Below are positions 1-8,363 of a stretch of DNA of 64,000 bases, one piece after another; position 1 is the stretch's first letter, and each line of letters starts with the position of its first letter. The DNA is taken from assembly GCF_030709675.1 (NCBI RefSeq), contig NZ_JAUZQD010000007.1, positions 1-64,000 on the forward strand. The letters run 5' to 3'. The DNA is from Symbioplanes lichenis. Its GTDB lineage: Bacteria > Actinomycetota > Actinomycetes > Mycobacteriales > Micromonosporaceae. Both the position numbers and the translations under genes were made by a program. The notes beneath the pieces are model-generated. The model was given only the letters and a program-made list of their open reading frames with translations. It was not told the DNA's origin and searched no databases.

Positions 1-558
1 TTGGGCGGCGGCGCTTTGCCAGAGTTCTTCCAGGCCTTCCTGGATGCCTTCCCACATCAGCCGCATCAGTTGGTTACGCAGGCGTTGGCGCAGGAAGTCG
101 ATGAGGGCTTTGACGATCTCCTGACCGATTTTGATGAGTCCTGGGACCGCGGCCGCGCCGAAGCCGGTGGACAGGGCGATGGCGATTTCGACGACCTGGG
201 TGAACGCCGCGATGACGATGTTGTACTGCGTGTTCTCCGAGTCCAGGGCGAAGTTGTACGCCGCGTCACCCAGGGCGTTGGAGATCGTGCCGCCGTCAGG
301 CAGGGGGCGGGTGATGATCTGCTGGAACTCGTTGAACGCGTCAGCCGCCGGGCCTTGCAGGTGCCCGGACAGGGCGAAACCCAGGTTCTGCGTCGAGGCC
401 TGACCGTTGAGCAGCGTACTGGTCAGGGTGTAGAGCTCGTCGCCCATCGCGCGCAGGGCGGTCGGGTCGGCCTCCGGGAAGTCTTCACCCGTGGTGTAGA
501 GGATGGCGTCGTACGCCCACTGCCATTCGGGGTCGTTGGGGATATGGAAATCGACCAT
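1..558 (-). CDS. CpnT-like WXG100-type N-terminal protein (partial, C-terminus outside window)
   Basis: The reading frame starts with ATG at 558 and stays open through 186 codons to the window edge, so only the N-terminus is visible. It begins MVDFHIPNDPEWQW and is mostly helical. A hydrophobic stretch (about residues 120-150, IVIAAFTQVVEIAIALSTGF) is followed by a charged amphipathic helix. This layout matches the WXG100-like N-terminal domain of CpnT-type and other actinobacterial polymorphic toxins exported by type VII secretion, in which a variable C-terminal toxin follows. It sits 9 bp downstream of a WXG-like gene and a YbaB-like gene on the same strand, next to eccC/D/B. Whether a toxin domain follows cannot be seen; family assignment is inference from pattern and context. 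Confidence 0.7.
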   Translation of the reverse strand, partial: MVDFHIPNDPEWQWAYDAILYTTGEDFPEADPTALRAMGDELYTLTSTLLNGQASTQNLGFALSGHLQGPAADAFNEFQQIITRPLPDGGTISNALGDAAYNFALDSENTQYNIVIAAFTQVVEIAIALSTGFGAAAVPGLIKIGQEIVKALIDFLRQRLRNQLMRLMWEGIQEGLEELWQSAAAQ

Positions 559-567
559 GAAGGAGGC

Positions 568-1821
568 TCAGAACAGCGGATTGGGCGTGCCGTCCGCCGT
601 GTACGACAGGATGAGCGGCTGGTATCCGGGCGCGGTGGCGTCGGCGGCGGGGTTCTCCTTGACCACGAAGAAGTGCCGGCCCTCGGGGTCGAGGGGCGTG
701 CCGTCGGCGGCGGTGACCGGGGTGCCGGCCAGCGGGGTGATGGACTCGTAGAGGTTGGCGTCGACCCGGCTGGTGCCGTCCTCGAAGGTGTTGAGCGCCT
801 CCAGCCGATAGCCCTCGGGCAGCGGCTGGCCGCCCACGTACGCCGTGGCGTACTCGGGCTTCATCATGTACGACGAGATCGCGGGCATCGCCGGGGTGGC
901 CGCACTGAACTGCGCGGGGATGCCGGGCTCGACCGGCGACGCGGGCACGCCCGGGATGGTCGGCTGCAGCGCCTCCATGGGCTCGATCGTGCGGCCCTGG
1001 GCGAGGCGGCCGCGCAGCATCGGCGTGGCCTCCTCGGTCGGGATGCCCGGCTCGGCCTCGATCAGCTTGCCCATGCGCCGCTCGGCCCGGACGAAGGTCT
1101 GCGGCTCGGTGGTCTCGCCTTCGGTCACGCGGGCGTTGGCGAGCTGGCGGGTCATGAGCGGCTCGGTGACCTCGCCCTCGACCGGACGGGCGTTGGCGAG
1201 GCGGCCGGCCACGAGCGGCTCGGTGACTTCGCCCTCGACCGGACGGGCGACGGCCAGGCGGCGAGCCATGAGAGGCTGCATGGGCTCGATCGGCTCGCCC
1301 TCGGCCCGTACGCGGCTGGCGGTGAACCCCGTCGGCTCCAGGCGCTTGCCCTCGACGGCCATGGCGCGCCGCAGCTTGGGCGTGCCCTCCTCGGCCGGGA
1401 GCAGCGGGCTGAAGGCCGCCTCCTGCGCGGGCTCCGTGACCCGGGCGGCCGCGCGGGTGCGGGCCAGCGGCATCTGGGACAGGTTCTCGTCGAAGTCGCG
1501 CGACATCTTCTCGCCGACCTCGTGCGCCTCGTCGTCGACCTGGCGGTAGAGCAGGCCGCTCTCGCGCAGGCCCTCGGAGGTGTACTTGAGGGTGCCGCGG
1601 ACGCTGCCGATCAGGGACTCGAGGTTGTCCATGCCCTGGAGGAACTTCTCGGAGAACTCCTTGCCCATGTCGTCGTCGCCCCAGGCGGCCTGGCCGCGCG
1701 CGCGGAGCGAGGCGAGCTGGCTGAGGTACTGGTCGTAGAGGGCCATTTCTTGCGCGTACGCGTCGCCGACCGAGACGACGCCCTCGGGGTTGACCCAGAG
1801 CTGCCCGCCGGGGTTGGTCAC
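568..1821 (-). CDS. WXG100-like protein with tandem 19-aa repeats
   Basis: A 417-aa protein of unknown function. The first 110 residues look like a WXG100-type helical hairpin: the turn carries AAWGDDDMGKEF, the W-G-[DE]-D pattern common in actinobacterial ESX-associated proteins. The middle (about residues 150-290) contains 57-bp tandem repeats of the type VEGEVTEPLVAGRLANARP, three clear and two or more degenerate. The C-terminal 110 residues are a non-repetitive, possibly folded domain. The start is GTG at 1821, whose last two bases lie in the TGA of the upstream ybaB-like gene (GTGA), so translation is probably coupled. It precedes the CpnT-like gene by 9 bp. A role as secretion partner or chaperone for the downstream toxin-like protein is inference. 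Confidence 0.75.
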   Translation of the reverse strand: MTNPGGQLWVNPEGVVSVGDAYAQEMALYDQYLSQLASLRARGQAAWGDDDMGKEFSEKFLQGMDNLESLIGSVRGTLKYTSEGLRESGLLYRQVDDEAHEVGEKMSRDFDENLSQMPLARTRAAARVTEPAQEAAFSPLLPAEEGTPKLRRAMAVEGKRLEPTGFTASRVRAEGEPIEPMQPLMARRLAVARPVEGEVTEPLVAGRLANARPVEGEVTEPLMTRQLANARVTEGETTEPQTFVRAERRMGKLIEAEPGIPTEEATPMLRGRLAQGRTIEPMEALQPTIPGVPASPVEPGIPAQFSAATPAMPAISSYMMKPEYATAYVGGQPLPEGYRLEALNTFEDGTSRVDANLYESITPLAGTPVTAADGTPLDPEGRHFFVVKENPAADATAPGYQPLILSYTADGTPNPLF

Positions 1822-2234
1822 TGCTCGGCCCGCCCCATCTTGAGGATCTCGCGGACGCTCGTGGCCATCCGCGGCTCCTTGGGCAGGAAGGCGTCGGTGC
1901 CCGCCGTGCCGCGCACCAGGGCCTGCGCGTCCATGCCGTCCGGCAGCATCGGGGCGAGCGTGGCGGCGGCCTGCTGGGTGACGTCCTCCTTGGCCTCGTT
2001 GTACGTGGCCAGGATGAGCTCGGTGAGGTCGGCGGGCGTGAGCCGCTTGTGCGCGCCGGACGGGAACTTGATGTCGGTCAGGACGCCGTTCTGGCCGACC
2101 GTGACGGTGACTTCACGCCTCGGAGAGGTGGCGGAGGCCGTGAGCGACCGCATCTTCTCCTGCATCTCGGTCAGGCTGTTGCGCTGCCGCTGATATTCCT
2201 CGAAGAGGCTCTCGATGCGTTCGTTGAAGTTCAT
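1818..2234 (-). CDS. YbaB/EbfC family protein (EspL-like)
   Basis: A 138-aa protein beginning MNFNERIESLFEEYQRQRNS, with a long N-terminal helix followed by a beta segment (VTVTVGQNGVLTDIKFPSGA) and a C-terminal helix. This is the YbaB/EbfC layout. YbaB homologues bind DNA non-specifically, and the YbaB-like EspL occurs in mycobacterial ESX-1, so an ESX-associated role is likely. The ATG at 2234 is chosen because GGAGGG lies about 8 nt upstream; the frame stays open further upstream, but that extension is low-quality sequence. It is the first gene of a leftward group ybaB - WXG-like - CpnT-like, and its stop overlaps the next start. Confidence 0.8.
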   Translation of the reverse strand: MNFNERIESLFEEYQRQRNSLTEMQEKMRSLTASATSPRREVTVTVGQNGVLTDIKFPSGAHKRLTPADLTELILATYNEAKEDVTQQAAATLAPMLPDGMDAQALVRGTAGTDAFLPKEPRMATSVREILKMGRAEQ

Positions 2235-2558
2235 CCGGGCTTTCCCTCCGCGTCGATGGACCAGTAAAAGGCCCCGCATTGCCGACGGAAAGAGCCACCG
2301 GCATTCCGGGGCAGAAACGTGCAGCGAGTTTTCCCCTGTCCCCTCGCGGTCGGGGTCCGTGGGGCGCGCCGATCGGGAAGCCCGTGCACTCTTGGCCCGA
2401 CATTCGGACATCCGCGCCGATTCGAGTGAGCCGGAACGGTCGTCGTCCTCGAAACTTTTCTCGGCCCGCCGTAGCCGGTTCCACGCCCGCCGGCGGCACA
2501 CGACAGCGCCGGACGGCATCGGCCGAGCCGGCGGCAACCCGACGTGAGGAGTACCGCA
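2235..2558. promoter_or_regulatory. Divergent intergenic region between the two ESX gene groups
   Basis: These 324 bp lie between the leftward ybaB-like gene and the rightward WXG100 gene, so promoters for both transcripts should be here. I see no confident -10/-35 pair. Weak features are GC-rich partial inverted repeats around 2280-2325 and a TTCGAG...CTCGAA inverted pair at 2421/2453. The long untranslated segment before the WXG100 start at 2559 suggests a substantial 5' leader. No convincing gene is present. Confidence 0.4.
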
Positions 2559-2879
2559 ATGACGATGCCCCAAGTGCAAACCAGCGAAGAGGGCATGCAG
2601 CGTGCTGGTCAGGAGTTCTCCGACAAGGCGACGGAGTTCACCGGTCAGCTTCAGGCCGTGAACAGCCAGATGGCCACCCTCCAGGCGTCCTGGACCGGTC
2701 AGGCCTCGGCCGGCTTCAACCAGGCCATGGACAGCTGGGAGGCCTCCTTCCAGACCGTCATCAACGAGCTGATCAACATGCTCGAGGTCATGGGCGTGAC
2801 CACCAAGGGCTACACCGCGGCCGAGGACGACGCCGCCAGCACCGCCGCCTCCTTCGGCTCGGCGCTCCCGGGTATCTGA
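2559..2879 (+). CDS. WXG100 family ESX substrate (EsxA/EsxB-like), copy 1
   Basis: A 106-aa protein: two predicted helices joined by a turn with SWTGQAS (the W-x-G motif, about residue 45), the size and shape of WXG100 proteins. These are exported as dimers by the EccC ATPase. The C-terminal tail after the second helix has YTAAEDDAAS, close to the YxxxD/E general type VII export signal. The ATG at 2559 follows a GAGGAG sequence. The gene is 86 bp upstream of a second WXG100 gene, probably its partner, and both lie upstream of eccC. Confidence 0.92.
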   Translation: MTMPQVQTSEEGMQRAGQEFSDKATEFTGQLQAVNSQMATLQASWTGQASAGFNQAMDSWEASFQTVINELINMLEVMGVTTKGYTAAEDDAASTAASFGSALPGI

Positions 2880-2886
2880 TCCGTCC

Positions 2887-2905
2887 CGGTCAGGTCGCCT
2901 GACCG
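2887..2905 (+). other. Stem-loop between the two WXG100 genes
   Basis: A perfect 8-bp stem, CGGTCAGG-TCG-CCTGACCG, starts 7 bp after the first WXG100 stop codon and 60 bp before the second start. There is no T-run, so it is not a classical terminator. It could stabilise or process the mRNA and set the ratio of the two proteins. Confidence 0.5.
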
Positions 2906-2965
2906 TTCCCTTCGCCCGGTGGCACCCTCCGTCGCCGGCGATCCCTCTGGCAGGAAAGGGCTGAA

Positions 2966-3268
2966 GTGTCCAACTACACGTTCAACTTCCAGCAGGCCGA
3001 TGCCGTGCTGCACGACATGAACTCCATCAACGGCAAGATCAAGGCCGCGCTGGAGCAGATGGAGCACACCGTCGAGGCCAGCCTCGCGGACTGGACCGGT
3101 GCGGCCCAGCAGCAGTACTACGTCTCGAAGGCGGCCTGGAACAACTCGGCCAACAACATGACGGTCTACCTGGAGCAGGCCCGGCTCACGCTGCTGCAGA
3201 TCTCCGACAACTACGGCACCACCGAGCAGCGCCACGCGCAGATCTGGAACGACGTCCGCGGCGGCTGA
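2966..3268 (+). CDS. WXG100 family ESX substrate, copy 2
   Basis: A 100-aa protein starting at GTG 2966 (MSNYTFNFQQADAVLHDM), with the central turn DWTGAAQQQYY giving the W-x-G motif near residue 43 and a second helix to the C-terminus (YGTTEQRHAQIWNDVRGG). The tandem arrangement with the preceding WXG100 gene suggests a heterodimer like EsxA-EsxB. The tail has no clear YxxxD/E, unlike copy 1, so copy 1 may carry the export signal for the pair; that is inference. A large inverted-repeat element begins 9 bp after the stop. Confidence 0.92.
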   Translation: MSNYTFNFQQADAVLHDMNSINGKIKAALEQMEHTVEASLADWTGAAQQQYYVSKAAWNNSANNMTVYLEQARLTLLQISDNYGTTEQRHAQIWNDVRGG

Positions 3269-3277
3269 CCAACCTAG

Positions 3278-3437
3278 GGCGCGTCTGGTGGGTCACGACG
3301 GCCTGCGGCGGGCCCAGCTTCCGCCTCGCTGCGCGGGGCGAACGGACGAATACCAACCCGGTATTCGACCGTCCGCCCCGCTTGCGACGCGAAACCTGGA
3401 CCTCGCCTCGGCGGCGCCGTGACCCACCAGACCCGCC
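3278..3437. repeat. 160-bp imperfect inverted repeat (MITE-like or large hairpin)
   Basis: The left arm (3278-3354) and right arm (3360-3437) are inverted copies, roughly three-quarters identical, around a 5-nt loop (AACCC). The outer ends GTCTGGTGGGTCACG and their inverted copy CGTGACCCACCAGAC match perfectly, as do the central GAATACC/GGTATTC. The element fills most of the gap between the WXG100 pair and the next gene. It has no clear target-site duplication and no long coding frame. It may be a miniature inverted-repeat element, or a strong RNA hairpin that lowers read-through so that the WXG100 genes are expressed above the downstream genes. Confidence 0.65.
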
Positions 3438-3549
3438 CTGGCCGGCTGCCGTGTCCTGCGACGACGCGGTGGCCGGCTGCTGTGCGTCCCGGCCCGGATC
3501 ATCCCGCCGGGACGGATGAGTTTCCCGACCCGGTGAGGAGTAGGACGTC

Positions 3550-4371
3550 ATGGCCATCAGCTACGACTACCCGAACAAGGAAGCCATCGACGCGATGGGC
3601 ATCCTGACGAAGTACGACAAGGACCACGGCGAGGAGAGCGGCTGGGCCCGCTCGGTGATCGACAAGATCCAGAACGACATCTCCAGCCACACCAACCCGC
3701 GTACCGGCATGTCGACCTGGGACCGCGGCGACTACAGCAAGGAAGAGCTCGCGGTCTACGACTGGTACAAGAGCGACGTCATCGAGAAGGACCACTGGGA
3801 CAAGCTCGTCGAGAACTACCAGGGCGAGCACAAGCCGGAGGATGTCCACTACAAGGAGGCGCCGCCCAGCTACACGCCTCCCAAGGACTCGGACTTCAAG
3901 GCGCCGGAGACGTCGACCTACACCGGTGGCGACAACAACCCGAACAATGAGATGGCGATCAGCACCGAGGCGATCGATCACCTGATCAAGCAGATCGACA
4001 CGCACATCGTCACCGGCGAGCACGACGGCATCCTGCTCAAGGTGGCCAAGGAGCTCGAGGGCAAGCACATGAAGCCGGGCGGCTTCGCCAAGGCCGAGAT
4101 CATGCGGCAGAAGATCGACGGGGTCAACGGCCAGGACGCCGGTCTGCGCGGCGACGCCATCGGCCTGCTCGGTACCTTGCACGCGGCTCTCTTCGAGATC
4201 CGCGAGGGCCTGAGCAACATGAAAGAGGAATACAAGAAGGCCGAGGACTTCAACGCGATGACCAGCGAGCAGCTGGCGAAGACGCTGGAGGACGCGTGGT
4301 CGGAGATCAACGCGCTCGGCAACTACGGCAAGACCAGTGGCACGAACACCGGCGGGGCCAACACCGCCTGA
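3550..4371 (+). CDS. Conserved ESX-locus protein of unknown function (273 aa)
   Basis: I do not recognise a named family. The protein starts at ATG 3550. It is acidic and rich in aromatic and charged residues at the N-terminus (SYDYPNKEAIDAMGIL), with a proline/serine linker near residues 105-130 and a helical C-terminal half (residues 135-255) ending in a Gly/Thr/Asn tail. There is no signal peptide or membrane segment. The C-terminal helices (about residues 140-260) could pack like ESX substrates or their chaperones, but no W-x-G turn is evident. It lies between the WXG100 pair and the giant repeat protein, 60 bp before the latter, which argues for a structural or chaperone role in secretion. 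Confidence 0.75.
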   Translation: MAISYDYPNKEAIDAMGILTKYDKDHGEESGWARSVIDKIQNDISSHTNPRTGMSTWDRGDYSKEELAVYDWYKSDVIEKDHWDKLVENYQGEHKPEDVHYKEAPPSYTPPKDSDFKAPETSTYTGGDNNPNNEMAISTEAIDHLIKQIDTHIVTGEHDGILLKVAKELEGKHMKPGGFAKAEIMRQKIDGVNGQDAGLRGDAIGLLGTLHAALFEIREGLSNMKEEYKKAEDFNAMTSEQLAKTLEDAWSEINALGNYGKTSGTNTGGANTA

Positions 4372-4430
4372 GCCGACCCGCGGATCCGGGCGAGGCAGGC
4401 GCTGTTCAGGGGTAGGGAAAGGGCCACGGC

Positions 4431-7400
4431 ATGGCGGATTGGAAGAACCCGGTCGAGAAGGACGCCACCTTCATTCCCTCGACCATCGACACCTCCGACC
4501 CGCTCGACTACCAGAAGTGGGTCGAGGAGGACCGCGGCTGGCGCAAGCTGCGGGCCGCGGTGCTGGGCGGCTCCGCGCTGGCCACCGACGCGGGCCGGGC
4601 GGAGGCGGCGAAGCTCGTCAACGCGCAGTCCGTGATGGACTCCGCCGGCGCCTTCCACCAGGTCGTGGAGAGCCTGAACTGGCTGAAGGACTTCGTCCGC
4701 CTGCAGTCCCAGGCGATCGCCGGCCCCGACCGGGCCTGGCAGGGCAAGGCAGCCGATGCCTTCCTGGCCAAGATGGAGCATCTCGCCGACTACATCGGCA
4801 AGCACGCCGAGCGCATCAACGGCGGCGAGAGCGCGGGCCCGCACTCCATCCCCAACCAGCTGTACACCAGCGCCTACTACCTGCAGTGGGCGCAGGAGCA
4901 GATGCAATACCTCGACACGTCGTGGGCCGCGATCGCCCGGGCGAACGGTGTCGGTGAGCCCGAGGGCAACGTCCCGATCAGCGGCACCGAGTACGAGAAG
5001 CCGATGGCCCGCCAGATGGGCCAGGTCCTCGACACCCTCGCCACGCAGTACAACTTCACGTACGACGCGGTGAAGCCGCCGCCGGGCAACGGTGCTCCGC
5101 CCACGCCCGACCCCAACGTCCCGAAGCCGCCGCCCAACAACCCGACGCCGCCGCCGAACCCCAATCCGACGCCGCCACCCAACCCGAACCCCACGCCGCC
5201 TCCCGTCACGACGCCGCCGCCCACGACGACGCCGCCTCCGACCACGACACCCCCGCCGACGAGCACGCCGCCGCCGGCGTTCAAGTCGACCCCGCCGCCG
5301 ACCACCACGCCGCCTCCGAACAACGCCAAGGTGCCGGAGGTCAGCAACCCCAACTTCAACCCGTCGGGCGCCGGCGGGAACGGTCCCAGCGCGAAGAGCT
5401 TCGAACAGCCGAACGTGACGCCCCCGACCAGCGGTCCGGGCCTGGGCGGCGGTCCGACCGGCGCCGGTGGGGGACTGCCCGGCCTGAACGGTCCGACGGC
5501 GGGCACCAACGGACCGGGCACAGGGGTCAAGTCGGTCGTGCCCCCGGCGCTCAGCAACCCTCCGGCCGGCGCTGGTGGCTTCGGCGGCAACACGCCGGGC
5601 GTCGTGCCGCCCACCGTCGGCAACGCCCCGGGCGCGAACGGCGGGCTGGGCACCGGCGGCAAGACCGGCAGCGTGACCCCGCCGTCGATCAAGAGCCCGA
5701 CCGGTGGGGCCGGTGGGCTCGGCGCCGGCAACGGGACCGGACTGGACACCAAGAAGCCCGGCTTCACCGCACCCTCCATCACTCCGCCCACCGCGGGCGC
5801 GGGCGGCGGCCTGGGTACGGGCACCGGCGGCATCGACGTCCCCGGCCTGACCGGTCCCAGCGCCAACGGCGGTCTCGGCACGGGCGGCAGCGGCTCCGGC
5901 ATGCCGATGATGCCGGGTTCGCCCGGCTCGGGCGGTGGCCTGGGCGGTGGCGCCGGCGGTGCCGGGATCCCCGACGCGCCCGACGCGGGCGGCCTGCTCG
6001 AGGGCGACCAGGACGACTGGAAGTCGCCGGCCATCGGCGGCCTCGACGTGCCCGGCGCCCCCGGTGGTGCCAACCCCGGCGGCAGTGGCTTGACCTCGCC
6101 CATGATGCCGGGCATGCCCGGTGGCGGTGGTGGCTTGGGCAGCGGCGGCGCCGGTGCCGGGATCCCCGACGCGCCCGACGCCGGTGGCCTGGTCGCCGGT
6201 GACCTCGATGACTGGCAGTCGCCGGGCATCGGCGGCATCGACGGTCCGAGTGCCCCCGGTGGTGCCAACCCCGGCGGCAGTGGTTTGACTTCGCCGATGA
6301 TGCCGGGCATGCCCGGTGGCGGCGGTGGTTTGGGCAATGGTGCGGGCGGTGCCGGGATTCCCGAGGCGCCCGACGCCGGTGGCCTGGTCGAAGGCGACGC
6401 GAGCGATTGGCAGGCCCCCGGCATCGGTGACGTGGACGGTCCGAGTGCCCCCGGTGGTGCCAACCCCGGCGGCTCCGGTCTGACCTCGCCGATGATGCCC
6501 GGCATGCCCGGCAGCGGCGGCGGTCTCGGCAACGGCGCCGGTGGCTCCGGCAACCCGGAGGCCCCGGACTCGCAGGGTCTCGTCGTCGGCGACCCGGACG
6601 CCTGGCAGCCGAGCGGCCTCGACTACGAGATGCCCGGTGCGCCGGGCGGTGCGTCGGCGGGCGGCGCGGGCCTGACGGTCCCCGGCGCGGGTGCCGGCGT
6701 CACCGCTCCCGAGCTGGGTGCCGGCCTCACGGTGCCCGACGTGGAGATGCCCGAGACGCCGGGTACGAGCACCGAGCAGCCGGGCGCCACCGCGGGCACC
6801 GGTGTGCCCGCCACCGGCATGCCGCCCATGATGCCGGGCGGTGGACAGGGTGCCGGGCAGCCGGGTGCCGGCAGCGGCATCCCGGAAGCTCCCGACGCGC
6901 AGGGCCTGGTCGACGCGGACATCGCCGACTGGCAGCCCTCCGGCGGCACCCCGGGCGACCCGAGCGCGCCGCTGGGCACCAACCCGGGCGGCGCGGGCCT
7001 GGAGACGGGACCCGGCACGACGGCGGAAGCCGGGACGACCACCCCGGCCGCCCTGCCGGGCGCGATGCCGATGATGCCGGGCATGCCGGGCAGCACGGCC
7101 GCGCCGGGCGACGCGTCCACCCCGGACGCCACCGACGCGTCCAGCCTGATCGACCCGGAGACCGCCGACTGGCAACCCTCCGAGACCCCGACCATGCCGT
7201 ACGCCCCGGACGGCGCCTCCGCGGGCGGTGCGGGCCTGCAGACCGCCGACGTGCCGTCCCCGCCTGCCGCGGTCCCGGTGGAATCGGTGGTCGGCTTCCC
7301 GGGCGGGGAGACGATCGAAGGACCGGGCACCTCCACGAGTACGGACCCCAGCCCCGCCCCGGCCGTCCCCGCGGACGTGGAAGCCCCGGCCACCCCCGTC

Positions 7401-8363
7401 GACGTGGAGCCGCCGACGGCCCCTGTCGACGTGGAGCCACCGACGGCCCCCGTAGACGTGGACGCACCGACGGCGCCCGTGGACGTGGAAGCCCCGACGG
7501 CCCCCGTCGACGTGGAGCCGCCGGTCGAGACTCCGACGGCCGAGGTTCCGGCTGTCGAGGCCCCGACGGCCGAGGTTCCGGCTGTCGAGGCCCCGACGGT
7601 CGAGGTCCCGGTCGCCGAGGTCCCGCCGGTCGAGCCGCCGGCAACCGAGGTCCCGGTGGACGAGCCGCCGACGGCCGAAATCCCGGTGGACGAGGCTCCC
7701 ACGGCCGACGTTCCGGCGGTCGAGACACCGGCCGCCGAGACGCCGGCCACCGCCGAAGGCGTCGCGGCCCCGGTCGCGCCGCCGATGGTCGACGCGGTCG
7801 TCCCGGCGCACAACAACGGCGTGCCCGGCACCCCGGTCGACGCCCCGCAGCACCGCCGCCCCGGCGCGCCCCTGGCGGGCGACCTTGCCGGGGACGCCGG
7901 CGCCGACCCGGGTCAGGCGGGCGGCGAGGCACTCCAGCCCTCCGAGCCGGGCGCCGCCACGGAGGACGCGGTGCAGCAGGCCGCCCCTCCGGTCGTACTC
8001 AGCATGCCCTCGGCCCCGACGGTGCCGGCGGCGCCGTCCGCAGCTCCTGTCCCGGCGCGCGACGCGGTTCTTTCCGGTACGGTCGCTGCCGATCCGCGCG
8101 CCGCAGCCGATCCGCGGACGGCCGGTGCGGTGACGGGACACGTGCCGGACCCGGAGGAGCGGGAGGCGGCGGAGCGTCCGGAGTCGGCCGAGCTGCTCGA
8201 GGAGCGGACCGGTGCCTGGGACGCCGCGGCGCCGCCGCCGGAGGCCCCTCCGGGGGAGGACTTCGTGCCGGTGGTGTCGCCGGACGACGAGGACGACACG
8301 TCCGGCTGGGACGACCTCGACGGGTCGTCGTGGCTGACGGAGACGAGCGGGACGGGACGATGA
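4431..8363 (+). CDS. Giant ESX-associated Pro/Gly-rich repeat protein with WXG-like N-terminus
   Basis: A 1310-aa protein starting at ATG 4431. Residues 1-215 are helical and ESX-substrate-like, including DRAWQGKAADAFLAKM (W-x-G). Next comes a Pro/Thr/Asn-rich stretch (PPP-TTTPPP, residues 220-300), then Gly/Pro-rich sequence. Four near-identical units of 64-65 residues begin at PMMPGMPG and carry IP[DE]APDAGGLV and DW (nt 5904-6680); two more decayed copies lie near 6829 and 7069. Residues 985-1115 are acidic EVPAVEAPTA / VEPPTAPVDV repeats. The acidic C-terminus has WDDLDGSSWL. The DW-containing repeat recurs every 65 residues, so it may be a binding module. The stop overlaps the next gene's ATG. 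A role as a long extracellular or periplasm-spanning substrate is inference; family unknown. Confidence 0.85.
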   Translation: MADWKNPVEKDATFIPSTIDTSDPLDYQKWVEEDRGWRKLRAAVLGGSALATDAGRAEAAKLVNAQSVMDSAGAFHQVVESLNWLKDFVRLQSQAIAGPDRAWQGKAADAFLAKMEHLADYIGKHAERINGGESAGPHSIPNQLYTSAYYLQWAQEQMQYLDTSWAAIARANGVGEPEGNVPISGTEYEKPMARQMGQVLDTLATQYNFTYDAVKPPPGNGAPPTPDPNVPKPPPNNPTPPPNPNPTPPPNPNPTPPPVTTPPPTTTPPPTTTPPPTSTPPPAFKSTPPPTTTPPPNNAKVPEVSNPNFNPSGAGGNGPSAKSFEQPNVTPPTSGPGLGGGPTGAGGGLPGLNGPTAGTNGPGTGVKSVVPPALSNPPAGAGGFGGNTPGVVPPTVGNAPGANGGLGTGGKTGSVTPPSIKSPTGGAGGLGAGNGTGLDTKKPGFTAPSITPPTAGAGGGLGTGTGGIDVPGLTGPSANGGLGTGGSGSGMPMMPGSPGSGGGLGGGAGGAGIPDAPDAGGLLEGDQDDWKSPAIGGLDVPGAPGGANPGGSGLTSPMMPGMPGGGGGLGSGGAGAGIPDAPDAGGLVAGDLDDWQSPGIGGIDGPSAPGGANPGGSGLTSPMMPGMPGGGGGLGNGAGGAGIPEAPDAGGLVEGDASDWQAPGIGDVDGPSAPGGANPGGSGLTSPMMPGMPGSGGGLGNGAGGSGNPEAPDSQGLVVGDPDAWQPSGLDYEMPGAPGGASAGGAGLTVPGAGAGVTAPELGAGLTVPDVEMPETPGTSTEQPGATAGTGVPATGMPPMMPGGGQGAGQPGAGSGIPEAPDAQGLVDADIADWQPSGGTPGDPSAPLGTNPGGAGLETGPGTTAEAGTTTPAALPGAMPMMPGMPGSTAAPGDASTPDATDASSLIDPETADWQPSETPTMPYAPDGASAGGAGLQTADVPSPPAAVPVESVVGFPGGETIEGPGTSTSTDPSPAPAVPADVEAPATPVDVEPPTAPVDVEPPTAPVDVDAPTAPVDVEAPTAPVDVEPPVETPTAEVPAVEAPTAEVPAVEAPTVEVPVAEVPPVEPPATEVPVDEPPTAEIPVDEAPTADVPAVETPAAETPATAEGVAAPVAPPMVDAVVPAHNNGVPGTPVDAPQHRRPGAPLAGDLAGDAGADPGQAGGEALQPSEPGAATEDAVQQAAPPVVLSMPSAPTVPAAPSAAPVPARDAVLSGTVAADPRAAADPRTAGAVTGHVPDPEEREAAERPESAELLEERTGAWDAAAPPPEAPPGEDFVPVVSPDDEDDTSGWDDLDGSSWLTETSGTGR
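5904..6680 (+). repeat. Four in-frame ~195-bp tandem repeats inside the 1310-aa gene
   Basis: Units begin at 5904, 6099, 6294 and 6489 (195, 195, 195 and 192 bp). The encoded units share P-M-M-P-G at the start, a Gly-rich run, A-P-D-A-G-G-L, a conserved D-W and G-G-A-N-P-G-G-S-G-L-T at the end. DNA identity between neighbours is high, pointing to recent duplication or gene conversion. Confidence 0.85.

Noticed and set aside
1..2193. Long open plus-strand frame over the leftward ESX genes
   Set aside because: Its translation is Arg/Gly/Val-rich without domains and mirrors minus-strand genes that have WXG and YbaB signatures, overlapping stops and ribosome sites. It is an antisense shadow caused by high GC.
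4323..8141. Very long minus-strand frame opposite the 1310-aa repeat gene
   Set aside because: Composition is almost only Arg/Gly/Ala/Val/His; it arises from the GC-rich repeats of the real plus-strand gene.
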